Source: Filomicrobium sp. (lineage in GTDB: Bacteria; Pseudomonadota; Alphaproteobacteria; Rhizobiales; Hyphomicrobiaceae). Taken from it: DNA of 64,000 nucleotides. The notes beneath the pieces were generated by a model. That model saw only the letters and a list, made by a program, of their open reading frames with translations. It was not told where the DNA came from and did not search any database. Made by a program: the position numbers and the translations under genes. The stretch is from the NCBI GenBank assembly GCA_029287535.1, contig JARFQY010000264.1, positions 1 to 64,000 of the forward strand. The letters are read 5' to 3'. Shown one piece after another: positions 17,365-27,181 of the stretch (the first letter of the stretch is position 1; each line of letters begins with the position of its first letter).

Positions 17365-18312
17365 ATGCCCACACTTCTCATCACCCATCCCTGTTTCGTT
17401 GATCATGACACGGGGCCAGGCCATCCCGAGCGCCCGGATCGGATGCGCGCCATCGATCGGGTCCTGGCCCATGATTACTTCGATGACTTGGTCCGCGAAG
17501 AGGCGCCACTACGGGGCGATATTGAGGAGCAGATCCTGCTGGCGCACCCCAAGCGCTATCTCGACATGATCAAGGATGCCCGACCTGAAGCCGGTGAAGG
17601 CCGGGTGCATTTGGACGGTGATACGGTGATGTCGCCGGGCACTTGGAAGGCGGCCACTCACGCCGTCGGCGCGGGGCTGCGTGCCGTCGATCAGGTGATG
17701 GATGAAGGGTCAGGGATCCGAAACGCCTTTTGCCAGGTGCGTCCATGCGGGCACCATGCCGAGACAGACCGAGCCATGGGCTTTTGTCTGTTCGCCAATG
17801 TTGCCATCGCAGGAATGTACGCGCGCAAGAAGCACGGGGCTGAACGCGTCGCAGTGATTGATTATGACGTGCACCATGGCAATGGAACGCAGGATATCTT
17901 CTGGTCGGAAAAGGACTTGTTCTTTGCCTCCACGCATCAAATGCCGCTGTTTCCAGGCACCGGCGCGGCATCGGAGACGGGAGTCGGCAATATCTTCAAT
18001 GCGCCGCTGCGGTCGGGCGACGCCGGAGAGCGGTTCCGGGATGCCTTCGAATCGCGAATTTTTCCGGGCCTGAAGAACTTCAGTCCAGATATCATACTGA
18101 TTTCGGCGGGTTTCGATGCCCATGAGGCCGACCCACTGGCCAGCTTGCGGCTGGTCGAGGCGGATTTTTTGTGGATCACCGAACAACTTGTCAGCTATGC
18201 CGAGCGCCAGTGTGACGGCCGGATTGTTTCAATGCTGGAAGGCGGTTACGACCTGACGGCGCTGGCGCGGTCGGTCGGCGTGCATGTTCGGGCCATGATG
18301 GACGCCGGCTGA
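17365..18312 (+). CDS. Histone deacetylase family protein (class II-type bacterial deacetylase)
   Basis: This 315-residue protein has the arginase/deacetylase fold. It shows PGHPERPDR (residues about 18-26), the CGHHAE catalytic His pair, the zinc-binding [36 protein letters not shown] and EGGYDL with the transition-state Tyr. Bacterial members act on acetylated small amines or lysines; the substrate here is not known. It precedes xseB and dxs, a gene order I associate with Hyphomicrobiales. Confidence 0.9.
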   Translation: MPTLLITHPCFVDHDTGPGHPERPDRMRAIDRVLAHDYFDDLVREEAPLRGDIEEQILLAHPKRYLDMIKDARPEAGEGRVHLDGDTVMSPGTWKAATHAVGAGLRAVDQVMDEGSGIRNAFCQVRPCGHHAETDRAMGFCLFANVAIAGMYARKKHGAERVAVIDYDVHHGNGTQDIFWSEKDLFFASTHQMPLFPGTGAASETGVGNIFNAPLRSGDAGERFRDAFESRIFPGLKNFSPDIILISAGFDAHEADPLASLRLVEADFLWITEQLVSYAERQCDGRIVSMLEGGYDLTALARSVGVHVRAMMDAG

Positions 18313-18382
18313 ATTCGAGATTGTCGCAACAAGGCTTCTACAGCGACATGAAGGCCGTGATCCGGCTTGGAGAGACAACATA

Positions 18383-18640
18383 ATGGCGGCAAAGACTAAT
18401 CCCGATCACAAGGATATCGCTCAACTCAGTTTTGAGAAGGCGCTGACAGAGCTGGAAAGGATTGTGGGGAAGCTTGAGCGAGGTGACGTCGAGTTGGAGG
18501 AATCGATCGCGATGTATGAGCGCGGCGAGGCCTTGAAGGCCCACTGCAATCGCCTTTTGGCGCAGGCCGAGGCCAAGGTGGAGAAGATTACCGTCGATAC
18601 CGAAGGCCAACCTTCGGGGACCGAGCCGCTCGACCCATAA
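18383..18640 (+). CDS. xseB: Exodeoxyribonuclease VII small subunit
   Basis: This 85-residue XseB has the family core [20 protein letters not shown] followed by [20 protein letters not shown]. It forms the multi-subunit coat around XseA and regulates single-strand DNA degradation. xseA is not in this window, which is common because the two genes are usually unlinked. Confidence 0.95.
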   Translation: MAAKTNPDHKDIAQLSFEKALTELERIVGKLERGDVELEESIAMYERGEALKAHCNRLLAQAEAKVEKITVDTEGQPSGTEPLDP

Positions 18641-18855
18641 GCGCCGATATTTGCGTCCATGAGAGACCTGAAGGCAAAAGATTACAGCGATTTGAGCTTT
18701 TTGATACCTGTCCTGAAGAGGACAAGTGAGTATAGTGAGCGCTTGCGGCGGGGCCGTGAGCGGGCTTTATGGCCCGTCTTAGCAATCCGTTTGAAGTGCG
18801 CAACGTAGGTCTCCTACTTGGAGTTCCGTATTCGGACTCCGGAGACGAGGTGATA

Positions 18856-20787
18856 ATGACGAACACACTGCAGCCCTCCCCAAAACCGCTCCTCGATACC
18901 GTAAATGACCCGGCCGGCTTACGTGCCCTTCCGGAAAGCGACCTGGAACAATTCACCGCGGAATTGCGACAAGAGCTGATCGAGGCAGTTTCGGTGACCG
19001 GTGGGCATCTTGGCGCTGGACTTGGCGTCGTTGAGCTCACCGTTGCCTTGCATTGGGTCTTTGATACGCCAAAGGACAGGCTGATCTGGGATGTCGGGCA
19101 TCAGGCCTACCCGCACAAAATTCTCACAGGGCGCCGTTCGCGGATCCGCACGCTGCGACAACCCAACGGCCTGTCTGGTTTCACCAAGCGCAGCGAGAGC
19201 GACTACGATGCGTTCGGGGCGGGGCATTCCTCGACATCGATTTCGGCCGGTCTCGGCATGGCGGTGGCCCGTGATCTCAAGGGTGGGCAAAACAACGTCA
19301 TTTCGGTAATTGGCGACGGGGCCTTGTCGGCGGGAATGGCTTATGAAGCCATGAACAATGCCGGCGCGCGCGATGAGCGGCTGATCGTCGTGCTCAACGA
19401 CAATGACATGTCAATTGCACCGCCGACCGGTGCCATGTCGGCCTACCTGGCGCGAGTCACTTCGAGCGGTCCCTATCTCTATGTCCGCGATATTGCCAAG
19501 TTGCTTGCCAAGCGTTTGCCCAAGAGCTGGGAACGGCGCGCAGCGCGGGTTGAAGAATACACCCGACACTTGTGGCAAGGCGGTGCCTGGTTCGAGGAAC
19601 TCGGCTTCTATTATATCGGCCCGATCGACGGTCACGACTATAATCAGCTGCTGCCTGTCCTAAAGAACGTGCGTGATGCCAAACAAGGCCCGATCCTGGT
19701 GCATGTCGTGACGCGCAAAGGCAAGGGGTATGCGCCAGCAGAAGAATCCGACGACAAATACCATGGCGTCGCGAAGTTCAATGTGGTGACCGGCGCACAG
19801 ATCAAGGCCAAGGCGAATGCGCCAAGTTACACGAAGGTCTTCGGGCAAAGCCTTGTTCAAGAGGCAAACGAAGACGAGCGCATCATAGGGATCACGGCGG
19901 CGATGCCGTCGGGGACCGGGATTGACCTGTTTGGCAAGGCGTTCCCCGATAGGACCTTCGACGTCGGGATCGCCGAGCAGCACGCGGTGACCTTTGCGGC
20001 TGGCCTTGCCTGCGAAGGCATGAAGCCATTCTGCGCGATCTATTCGACCTTCCTGCAGCGGGCATACGACCAAGTTGTCCATGATGTTGCGATCCAGAAA
20101 CTCCCGGTGAGGTTTCCGATCGATCGGGCCGGGCTCGTTGGCGCGGACGGGGCGACGCATGCAGGAGCGTTTGACATCACGTACCTTGGCTGTCTGCCGA
20201 ATTTCGTTGTCATGTCGCCATCAGATGAAAGCGAATTGAAGCATATGGTCCGGACGGCCGCTGTTTACGACGACGGTCCCATCGCGTTCCGTTATCCTCG
20301 CGGTGAAGGGACCGGCGTTGACATGCCCGAGCGCGGACAAGAGCTTGAGATTGGCCGCGGGCGCATTGTTCGCGAGGGGACATCGGTAGCGCTGTTGTCG
20401 TTGGGGACGCGCCTGGACGAATGCCTCAAGGCTGCAGATGAGTTGGCGCGCTACGGGCTATCCACGACGGTTGCCGATGCTCGATTTGCAAAGCCGCTCG
20501 ACGAAGATCTCGTTGCAAGATTGGCGCGAGAACACGAGGTCCTGGTGACCATAGAGGAAGGTTCGATCGGCGGGTTCGCCAGCTACGTGCTGCAATATCT
20601 GGCGCACAGTGGTGCGCTTGATAGTGGCTTGAAGGTTCGTCCTATGGTTCTGCCAGACCGTTTCCTTGATCATGGCAAGCCGCCCGAGATGTACAAAGCC
20701 TCCGGACTGGCAAGCGACGGGATCGTAGCGACCGTCTTCTCGGCCTTGGGACGCGAGACTGACTCGGCGAGTGCTGATCGCGCGTAG
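18856..20787 (+). CDS. dxs: 1-deoxy-D-xylulose-5-phosphate synthase
   Basis: This 643-residue thiamine diphosphate enzyme is the first step of the MEP isoprenoid pathway, condensing pyruvate with glyceraldehyde 3-phosphate. ATG 18856 follows GGAGACGAGG; the open frame upstream is not protein-like. It has HQAYPHK, the TPP motif [27 protein letters not shown] and the transketolase-type pyrimidine-domain blocks [17 protein letters not shown] and [14 protein letters not shown]. It lies 215 bases after xseB, so it probably has its own promoter. Confidence 0.96.
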   Translation: MTNTLQPSPKPLLDTVNDPAGLRALPESDLEQFTAELRQELIEAVSVTGGHLGAGLGVVELTVALHWVFDTPKDRLIWDVGHQAYPHKILTGRRSRIRTLRQPNGLSGFTKRSESDYDAFGAGHSSTSISAGLGMAVARDLKGGQNNVISVIGDGALSAGMAYEAMNNAGARDERLIVVLNDNDMSIAPPTGAMSAYLARVTSSGPYLYVRDIAKLLAKRLPKSWERRAARVEEYTRHLWQGGAWFEELGFYYIGPIDGHDYNQLLPVLKNVRDAKQGPILVHVVTRKGKGYAPAEESDDKYHGVAKFNVVTGAQIKAKANAPSYTKVFGQSLVQEANEDERIIGITAAMPSGTGIDLFGKAFPDRTFDVGIAEQHAVTFAAGLACEGMKPFCAIYSTFLQRAYDQVVHDVAIQKLPVRFPIDRAGLVGADGATHAGAFDITYLGCLPNFVVMSPSDESELKHMVRTAAVYDDGPIAFRYPRGEGTGVDMPERGQELEIGRGRIVREGTSVALLSLGTRLDECLKAADELARYGLSTTVADARFAKPLDEDLVARLAREHEVLVTIEEGSIGGFASYVLQYLAHSGALDSGLKVRPMVLPDRFLDHGKPPEMYKASGLASDGIVATVFSALGRETDSASADRA

Positions 20788-20825
20788 CACCGGCCCGCTG
20801 GCGACTTCTTTCACGGTGAAATGCC

Positions 20826-20867
20826 ACCGGGTGCGCCTGGACCATGATCGGCCCAGGCGCCGCCGGT
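20826..20867 (+). terminator. Hairpin after dxs, possible terminator
   Basis: GCGCCTGG (20833-20840) pairs with CCAGGCGC (20853-20860), and flanking bases extend the stem on both sides (ACCGG with CCGGT). There is no clear T-run, so this is a weaker candidate terminator, possibly rho-assisted. Confidence 0.4.
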
Positions 20868-20892
20868 ATCCCGTAAGGTCTCTGGTGGTTTC

Positions 20893-21009
20893 CTACTTCT
20901 TTGCCAGTTCAGGATAGCGCTTGGCGCACTTCTTGTGCACGAAGTCGTTGATTTCATCGATCAGTTGCACTGGGTGGAACGGGTGGCGGCTTTCGCTGAA
21001 TTGCCGTTC
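20893..21009 (-). pseudogene. Remnant duplicate of the C-terminal part of the adjacent exported protein
   Basis: On the minus strand an open stretch of 38 codons, preceded by an in-frame TAA and ending at TAG, encodes ...FHPVQLIDEINDFVHKKC and then AKRYPELAKK. It lines up with FHSEMVRQVNKFVHRKC and NQRYGPKA in the intact gene just upstream, with one residue of difference in spacing. Because it repeats a segment the intact gene already contains, it is a duplication relic rather than a frameshift of that gene. A 25-residue protein from GTG 20970 cannot be excluded. Confidence 0.55.
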
Positions 21010-21018
21010 TTACGGCCG

Positions 21019-21828
21019 CTAATTTTCGGTGGCGCTAGCGGTGCCCGACGTGGCTTGATCCAGCTCTTCTGCTGTCTTGGAATCTTCATTCTTCTTGAGG
21101 GATTCGACGCGCTGTTTCTCGCGGGCTTTCAACTTGGCCTTGCGTGCAGCACGTTCCTTGCGACGCTTGGCGGCGCGTTCGCGCTTCTTGCGACGTGCGA
21201 TTGCCTTCGGGCCGTATCGCTGGTTACATTTTCGGTGTACAAATTTATTAACCTGCCTGACCATCTCGGAATGGAAGATGCCAAGCGTGTCTTCGAGCTT
21301 TGCGGTCGTCCAGACAAACGTAGACAGAGGCTCTGGACCGTCGATATTCTTCAGCTTGATCCAGATCTTCCTGACCCGGCCGTTCTTGAATTTGAGCTTG
21401 GGCGCAAGGCTGGCCGTGAGCGGTTTTGTGCCTTGACTGGTTTCGACCATGCATTTGACGTTGTGCCGGCGAACCGTGAACTCATACTTCGGTGCGGTGA
21501 GGGCCTTCACGATGTGGCGTCTGCTGATATTGAGTTTTACGGAACACTGAGCGTCACCAAAGCCCCAAGAGATCGATTTCGACTTCGCTCCCTTTTTGAT
21601 GTCCTTTTTGCCCCAGGTCTTTTCAAGATTGCAGCGCAAGCGGCCTTTGGGGGGCTTCTTGTCCAAAATCTGCCGACAAAGCTTCTCTTCACAGGCCAAT
21701 AGCTGTGCTTTTTCGCGCTCGTTAGCGCTTAGGGCGTGGGCCGGCGAAGCGGCCGGTGCGAGTGCAAGCGCGCCAAGAAGTGCCGTGAAGCTTGAAATCC
21801 AGATTGTCTTTGGCGGAAGCCGGACCAT
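21019..21828 (-). CDS. Cys-rich exported protein with basic C-terminal tail
   Basis: This is a 269-residue protein from ATG 21828 (GAAAGG upstream); the frame is open to 21906. It has a signal peptide (IWISSFTALLGALALAPAASPAHA), then a mature domain with six cysteines, beginning with LLACEEKLC and including FVHRKC, consistent with three disulfides in the periplasm. It ends in a strongly basic, probably helical tail rich in Lys, Arg and Ala (from about residue 205). The role is unknown; the basic tail could bind peptidoglycan, LPS or nucleic acid. A decayed copy of the FVHRKC region follows the stop. Confidence 0.7.
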   Translation of the reverse strand: MVRLPPKTIWISSFTALLGALALAPAASPAHALSANEREKAQLLACEEKLCRQILDKKPPKGRLRCNLEKTWGKKDIKKGAKSKSISWGFGDAQCSVKLNISRRHIVKALTAPKYEFTVRRHNVKCMVETSQGTKPLTASLAPKLKFKNGRVRKIWIKLKNIDGPEPLSTFVWTTAKLEDTLGIFHSEMVRQVNKFVHRKCNQRYGPKAIARRKKRERAAKRRKERAARKAKLKAREKQRVESLKKNEDSKTAEELDQATSGTASATEN

Positions 21829-22027
21829 GGAGACCTTTCTTGATTGCGTTGTACGACCCATGAAAAAAGGGCGCAGACGCGGCAATCGGCTAGCTTGACA
21901 TTCCAAAATGCTTAAACTCTCTATTGCTTCAATTCGTAGAGAGTCTCACCAATGGCTGTACCCGCCCCTCGGTCCGGACAATGTGGAGGCGGCAACAGAA
22001 CCCACACAAACGGGAGGAATTTGTCAC

Positions 22028-22171
22028 ATGAGTGTCGATCTTAGCGACGGTCACCCAGATATGGACTATGAAGAGCACCGCCGTACCTACAGAGGCTTCC
22101 TGATTGGAACACAAGTGCTCGTGGCATTCGTCGTGATCTTGCTCATCGGGATGGCATTCTTTCTGGTCTGA
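22028..22171 (+). CDS. aa3-type cytochrome c oxidase subunit IV-like small membrane protein
   Basis: This is a 47-residue protein from ATG 22028, preceded by GGGAGG at 22013-22018. A short soluble N-terminus (DMDYEEHRRTYRGFLIGTQV) leads into one transmembrane helix (LVAFVVILLIGMAFFLV). This is the bacterial aa3 oxidase subunit IV family (PF07835). In Hyphomicrobiales it is commonly found directly before the transhydrogenase genes, as here. No oxidase genes are in the window. Confidence 0.85.
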   Translation: MSVDLSDGHPDMDYEEHRRTYRGFLIGTQVLVAFVVILLIGMAFFLV

Positions 22172-22375
22172 TCATCCGTCTTGATTGGACCACTGGCGGC
22201 CCTGAGCCCTTCTCGAGCATACTTCCTGCAAAAGTTGTGTTGTCAGGCGCTGCGCCCTGCGTAAGTTTCTTTGAGGTCGAGCATCGGGTTGCGCCGTCGC
22301 TTGCGCGCCGCGATTTGCTTGAAACCTCTTTCTCTTGGCCGTCATTCCGACGGTCTGCGACAATCGGAAAACTCC

Positions 22376-23518
22376 ATGGTCACGATCGCTGTTACGGCCG
22401 AGCCTGAAGAAGAGACTCGTGTCGCCGTTTCTCCTGACACGGTCAAAAAACTGGTTGCAGCCGGCTGCAAGGTTCGGATCGAATCCGGCGCGGGCGCGCG
22501 TTCGCGGTTCACCGACGACGCCTACGCGGCACAGGGCGCGGAAATCGTTGCGAGCCGCGCGGATGCTCTGAAGGGCGCGGATGCCCTATTGGGCGTGCGG
22601 CGCCCAAGCAATGAAGACATTGCAGCATTGGCCCCCGGTGCCGTGGTCGTGGCCATGCTCGACCCATTCGGCGACCGCGGAGAGCTTGAGGCGCTTGCGG
22701 GGACGAAGGCCAAGCTTTTCACGATGGAATTCATGCCTCGTACGACCCGTGCCCAGTCCATGGACGTGCTGTCCAGTCAGGCCAACCTGGCCGGATACAA
22801 GGCGGTTGTGGATGCGGCTTCAGAATTCGGCGCCGCCGTGCCGATGATGATGACTCCGGCCGGCACCGTGCCGGCTGCCAAGGCGTTTATCATGGGCGTT
22901 GGTGTGGCCGGGCTGCAGGCGATCGCGACCGCGCGGCGTCTCGGCGCCATTGTGACTGCAACGGATGTGCGACCGGCGACGAAGGAACAGGTTCAATCAC
23001 TTGGCGCGAAGTTCATTGCCGTCGAGGATGAGGAATTCCAGCAAGCCCAGACCGCTGGCGGATACGCCAAGGAAATGTCCGCCGAGTACAAGACAAAACA
23101 AGCGGAACTGGTTGCCAAGCATGTGACCGCACAGGACATGGTCATCACCACCGCGCTCATTCCAGGCCGACCGGCACCGACGCTGATCACGGCGGACATG
23201 GTTTCAAAAATGAAGCCTGGTGCCGTGATCGTTGATCTTGCCGCTGAGCGCGGCGGAAACTGCGAGCTCACAAAGCCCGGCGAGACGATTGTTACCGACA
23301 ACGGTGTCACCATCGTTGGCCCGATCAATTACGCGGGGACCGTGCCGGTTAACGCATCCAGTCTCTACGCCAGGAATTTGTTGTCCTTCGTCAGCTTGAT
23401 GATCAACAAGGATGACGGCACGCTGGACATCAACTGGGACGACGACATCATCCAAGGCACGCTTTTGGCGAAGGATGGGGCGTTGGTGCATCCCAACCTC
23501 ACTCAACAGGCCGCTTAG
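22376..23518 (+). CDS. pntAA: NAD(P) transhydrogenase subunit alpha part 1 (PntAA)
   Basis: This is the 380-residue NAD(H)-binding domain I of proton-translocating transhydrogenase, from ATG 22376. It shows the N-terminal [15 protein letters not shown], the Rossmann loop [18 protein letters not shown], the mobile-loop region and [13 protein letters not shown]. It works with PntAB and PntB to drive NADPH formation from NADH using proton flow. The alpha chain is split into two genes, the normal arrangement in alphaproteobacteria. Confidence 0.95.
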   Translation: MVTIAVTAEPEEETRVAVSPDTVKKLVAAGCKVRIESGAGARSRFTDDAYAAQGAEIVASRADALKGADALLGVRRPSNEDIAALAPGAVVVAMLDPFGDRGELEALAGTKAKLFTMEFMPRTTRAQSMDVLSSQANLAGYKAVVDAASEFGAAVPMMMTPAGTVPAAKAFIMGVGVAGLQAIATARRLGAIVTATDVRPATKEQVQSLGAKFIAVEDEEFQQAQTAGGYAKEMSAEYKTKQAELVAKHVTAQDMVITTALIPGRPAPTLITADMVSKMKPGAVIVDLAAERGGNCELTKPGETIVTDNGVTIVGPINYAGTVPVNASSLYARNLLSFVSLMINKDDGTLDINWDDDIIQGTLLAKDGALVHPNLTQQAA

Positions 23519-23546
23519 CGCCGCATATCTCAGGGAGCGCTTAAAC

Positions 23547-23945
23547 GTGAACATCAAGCAGCTTTTCAAAGGGCTCTCGGCCGCGGCGGCGATCGGGTTC
23601 GCTTTCACAACGCCAGCTTACGCGGCCGGCGGAGACAGTGTTGATCCGTGGGTTTATCAGATCATGGTCTTCGTGATCGCGATCTTTGTTGGCTACTACG
23701 TCGTGTGGAGCGTGACGCCTGCACTGCACACACCGCTGATGTCGGTGACCAACGCGGTGTCGTCGGTGATCGTTGTCGGCGCGTTGCTTGCCGTTGGTAT
23801 TTCGGGTGTGGCCAGTACAGGTAGCCTGGCCGCCAAGATTTTCGGCTTCCTGGCGCTGGTCATGGCTTCGGTCAACATCTTCGGCGGCTTCCTGGTCACC
23901 AGCCGAATGCTCGCAATGTACAAGAAAAAGGAGCCGAAGCGCTGA
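23547..23945 (+). CDS. pntAB: NAD(P) transhydrogenase subunit alpha part 2 (PntAB), membrane segment
   Basis: This is a 132-residue protein starting at GTG 23547, with GGGAG at 23533-23537. It carries three hydrophobic helices (for example [20 protein letters not shown]) forming part of the proton channel. The N-terminus is unusual: about 30 residues that look like a cleavable signal peptide ([21 protein letters not shown], then AGG) before the first channel helix. It sits between pntAA and pntB in one operon. Confidence 0.92.
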   Translation: MNIKQLFKGLSAAAAIGFAFTTPAYAAGGDSVDPWVYQIMVFVIAIFVGYYVVWSVTPALHTPLMSVTNAVSSVIVVGALLAVGISGVASTGSLAAKIFGFLALVMASVNIFGGFLVTSRMLAMYKKKEPKR

Positions 23946-24005
23946 CGGCGCTGGGCTTGCACAACTCTTCGCGTCCGCGATAGTCCCCCTTGGAAAGCTT
24001 GAATC

Positions 24006-25424
24006 ATGCAGGAACTGATCCCGCCAAATCTCGCTGCGCTCCTTTATCTGGTTGCGGGCGTGCTGTTTATTCTGACGCTGCGGGGCCTTTCGCACCCGGA
24101 AACTTCGCGGCAGGGCAACTTCTACGGCATGGTGGGCATGGCGCTCGCCATCTTCACGACCCTGGCGCTGCTGCCTGGGCTTGGTGACTGGACGACGTGG
24201 TTGCTCATCATCGCCGGCATCGGTATTGGCGGAACCATCGGGGCCAAAATCGCTCGCGACATCCCGATGACTTCGATGCCGGAACTCGTTGCCGCGTTCC
24301 ACTCGCTGGTGGGTATGGCCGCGGTATTCGTGGCGGCAGCGGCGCTTTATGCGCCGGATGCTTTCGGGATCGGAACGCCGGGCAACATCAAGGCCGCAAG
24401 CCTCCTGGAAATGTCGTTGGGCTCGGCCATTGGTGCAATCACCTTCACGGGTTCGGTAATCGCCTTCGCAAAGCTATCGGGCCGTATGTCCGGCGCGCCG
24501 ATCATCCTGCCGATGCGGCACGTCGTGAATCTCGCGATATTCGTGGCGATCGTGGCCTTGATCCTGCTGTTCATGACGTCGGGTGGTGCCAAGACGTACT
24601 TCTGGCTGATCACGTTCCTGGCGCTTCTGATTGGCGTTTTGATCATCATTCCGATCGGCGGTGCCGACATGCCGGTCGTGGTGTCGATGCTCAACTCCTA
24701 CTCAGGGTGGGCGGCGGCCGGTATCGGTTTCACGCTGGGCAACATCGCCCTGATCATCACAGGCGCGCTGGTTGGTTCGTCGGGTGCGATCTTGTCCTAC
24801 ATCATGTGTAAGGGCATGAACCGCTCCTTCATCTCGGTGATCCTTGGCGGTTTTGGTGGCGAGACCGCGGGGCCGAGTGGCGACGGTGAGCAGAAGGCTG
24901 CCAAAATCGGTGGTGCGGAAGATGCCGCCTATATCCTCAAGAACGCTCAGAAAGTCATTATCGTACCGGGGTACGGAATGGCGGTCGCGCAGGCGCAGCA
25001 CGCTCTTCGCGAAATGGCAGATGCGCTGAAGGAAGAAGGCGTTGAGGTTTCTTACGCGATCCACCCGGTGGCGGGCCGTATGCCCGGACACATGAACGTG
25101 CTGCTGGCGGAAGCGAATGTCCCTTATGATGAGGTCTTTGAGCTGGAAGACATCAACTCTGAGTTCTCGCAGGCCGACGCCGTTTACGTTATCGGTGCCA
25201 ATGACGTCGTCAATCCGGCGGCCGAGGATGATCCCAGTTCGCCGATCTACGGCATGCCCGTCCTACAGATCTGGAAGGCCGGCACGGTGCTGTTTAACAA
25301 GCGATCGCTGGCGTCGGGATACGCGGGCATCGACAACCCTGTGTTCTATCGCGACAACACGATCATGGTGCTGGGTGATGCCAAGAAGATGACCGAACAA
25401 ATCGCCAAATCCGTCGGTGATTAA
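24006..25424 (+). CDS. pntB: NAD(P) transhydrogenase subunit beta (PntB)
   Basis: This 472-residue protein has an N-terminal membrane part of about nine helices (residues 1-270) and a C-terminal NADP-binding domain III with IVPGYGMAVAQAQHALREMA, HPVAGRMPGHMNVLLAEANV and VIGANDVVNPAA. It completes the transhydrogenase. A strong intrinsic terminator follows 46 bases after the stop, closing the operon. Confidence 0.96.
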   Translation: MQELIPPNLAALLYLVAGVLFILTLRGLSHPETSRQGNFYGMVGMALAIFTTLALLPGLGDWTTWLLIIAGIGIGGTIGAKIARDIPMTSMPELVAAFHSLVGMAAVFVAAAALYAPDAFGIGTPGNIKAASLLEMSLGSAIGAITFTGSVIAFAKLSGRMSGAPIILPMRHVVNLAIFVAIVALILLFMTSGGAKTYFWLITFLALLIGVLIIIPIGGADMPVVVSMLNSYSGWAAAGIGFTLGNIALIITGALVGSSGAILSYIMCKGMNRSFISVILGGFGGETAGPSGDGEQKAAKIGGAEDAAYILKNAQKVIIVPGYGMAVAQAQHALREMADALKEEGVEVSYAIHPVAGRMPGHMNVLLAEANVPYDEVFELEDINSEFSQADAVYVIGANDVVNPAAEDDPSSPIYGMPVLQIWKAGTVLFNKRSLASGYAGIDNPVFYRDNTIMVLGDAKKMTEQIAKSVGD

Positions 25425-25470
25425 CCCGGCGGTTGTTCCTCTAACTCGTCAATGTGTCGAGTCCCTAAAT

Positions 25471-25513
25471 AGCCTTGCTGGCAAATCGTCATGATTTGCT
25501 GCAAGGCTTTTTC
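25471..25513 (+). terminator. Rho-independent terminator of the pnt operon
   Basis: AGCCTTGC...GCAAATC pairs with GATTTGC...GCAAGGCT around the loop GTCAT, with a small internal bulge, followed directly by TTTTTC. The long stem and T-run make this one of the clearest terminators in the window. Confidence 0.93.
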
Positions 25514-25552
25514 ATTGGGCGGAGCAACATCCGTCAAATAGGGGATTGCCAG

Positions 25553-26371
25553 ATGCTAATGCGTATCTTGCGACTGGGCCTCCTGGCCGTCATGCTGGCT
25601 TATGCGGCATTCGTGCTGGTGATGTTCGTCAACCAGCGATCCTATGTATTTGGCCTGGACCCTTCCAGTGAACTCAATAACCCGGGAGCACTCGCCATTC
25701 CCGGCAGTACGCGCGTGGCGATCCCAACCGCAGACGGTGAGACCCTAGCCGGTTGGTACTTGCCACCACGGGATAAAGACGGTCCCGTCTTCTTGTTCCT
25801 GCATGGCAAGAGTGGTGGTCTCGAAAGGAAGAAGCTGCGTTGGCAGCAAATCGCAGAACACGGCGCGGGTGTGCTTGCTTTGTCCTACCGCGGATATCCC
25901 GGTTCTACCGGTTCTCCCAGTGAAGAGGGGCTCTACGAAGACGCGCGAGCAGCCTTCAACTGGCTGGCAAAGCGGCACGGTCCAGATCAAATTGTTGTAC
26001 ATGGCCTGTCATTGGGGACGGGCGTCGCAGCCAAACTCGCCACCGAAGTCGACGCGCAAGCTTTGATCTTGGAGGCGCCTTATACAGCGATCGTGGACGT
26101 CGCTGGCGAGCGTCATCCTTACTTGCCGGTCGGTCTTCTACTTTGGGACCAATTTCCCACGCGAGACTTCATCGGGGATGTGAAAATGCCGGTGTTGATT
26201 GCTCATGGTAACGAGGACACGGTGGTTCCGTTTGAGCATTCCAAGCGGCTTTTCGAGCTTGCACCGGAGCCCAAGAAGTTGCTGAAGATGCCAGGTAGCG
26301 ACCACAACAGCCTCGTTCGCGACGGCCTCTATCCCCATATCTGGCGGTTCTTGGCTAATCCGCAGGGGTAA
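25553..26371 (+). CDS. Alpha/beta hydrolase, BEM46/ABHD13-like (copy 1)
   Basis: This is a 272-residue protein from ATG 25553 with GGGGA upstream. It has an N-terminal hydrophobic anchor (LRLGLLAVMLAYAAFVLVMF), then an alpha/beta hydrolase domain with LFLHGKSGG (oxyanion region), LSYRGYPGSTGSPSEEG, the nucleophile elbow GLSLG (Ser), Asp in HGNEDTVVP and His in PGSDHNSL. It is probably periplasm-facing and membrane-tethered. A paralogue lies 0.8 kb downstream beyond a metallopeptidase gene. Substrate unknown. Confidence 0.82.
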   Translation: MLMRILRLGLLAVMLAYAAFVLVMFVNQRSYVFGLDPSSELNNPGALAIPGSTRVAIPTADGETLAGWYLPPRDKDGPVFLFLHGKSGGLERKKLRWQQIAEHGAGVLALSYRGYPGSTGSPSEEGLYEDARAAFNWLAKRHGPDQIVVHGLSLGTGVAAKLATEVDAQALILEAPYTAIVDVAGERHPYLPVGLLLWDQFPTRDFIGDVKMPVLIAHGNEDTVVPFEHSKRLFELAPEPKKLLKMPGSDHNSLVRDGLYPHIWRFLANPQG

Positions 26372-26505
26372 TGCTCGCGTTTATACTTGGCGTAATCCTG
26401 CATCATCGCGTGGATTTGAGGACCTATTCCACAGATGGTCTTTAGAAGACGGCGCGTTCATGTATCATCGGCGGCTGGGTCTACTTGGGCACAAAGGAGT
26501 TTTCC

Positions 26506-27018
26506 TTGGTTCGCGCAACACTGGCTTTGATCTTCTCGCTTCTCCTCATGGCGCCTGCGCCAAAGTCGACTGAGGCGGCTGGCCCTGGTTTTCGCGTTGC
26601 TGGAATGCCTATGAGCTGCAAGGACTTTCGGGGGCGGACGGTTCTGGCACTGCAGGTCTCAGACCTCGGCGATGTCGGCCGAATCTGGGTGGTAAATACG
26701 GTGCCCTACATCTTGCTCGACCCGGAGCTCATGCGCACTTTGCCGCGACCTTTACAGATCTTCTTCTACGCGCACGAGTGTGCCCACCATGTGCTCGGTC
26801 ACTGGTACAATCGGACGCTCAATAGCGAAAAGGAAGCGGATTGCTGGGCCATCAGGTACGGTCGAGATCGAGGCATTTTCCGACGGCAGATAGTGGTCGA
26901 TTTTGAACCTTGGTTAGCCAAGAGCCGTGGCTCGGCCTTTGGGCACCTTCCCGGCCGCGAGCGCGTCAAACATATGCTGGCTTGTTTTGACGGTCCGTCG
27001 GAGACCGCGCAGCAGTGA
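26506..27018 (+). CDS. Small M48-like metallopeptidase domain protein
   Basis: This is a 170-residue protein probably starting at TTG 26506, six bases after AAAGGAG. It has a signal peptide (ATLALIFSLLLMAPAPKSTEA). The zinc motif HECAH is at 90-94 (H-E-x-x-H, followed by HVLGH), and Glu110 in SEKEADCWA is the likely third ligand, as in M48-type gluzincins. It is much shorter than HtpX/BepA peptidases and consists mainly of the catalytic core. It sits between two paralogous alpha/beta hydrolases. Activity is inferred from the intact motif. Confidence 0.75.
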   Translation: MVRATLALIFSLLLMAPAPKSTEAAGPGFRVAGMPMSCKDFRGRTVLALQVSDLGDVGRIWVVNTVPYILLDPELMRTLPRPLQIFFYAHECAHHVLGHWYNRTLNSEKEADCWAIRYGRDRGIFRRQIVVDFEPWLAKSRGSAFGHLPGRERVKHMLACFDGPSETAQQ

Positions 27019-27181
27019 CGCATCTGCAACGCCAGCTGACTCGTGGATGGCTGCATTCGCGAAAGGCAAGTCTCGCTCTTGATTCGCGTTGTTCCTTGAT
27101 TCACGCTTTTCTTGGATTGAGGTTCTCGGGCAGGGGTCTCTTCGGGCAGAATTTAGTATGCGTTTTGGGGGCACGGATTTC

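Noticed and set aside
20935-21702. Plus-strand open frame of 255 codons over the exported protein
   Set aside because: The minus strand has the signal peptide, ribosome-binding site and paralogous fragment; the plus frame has none.
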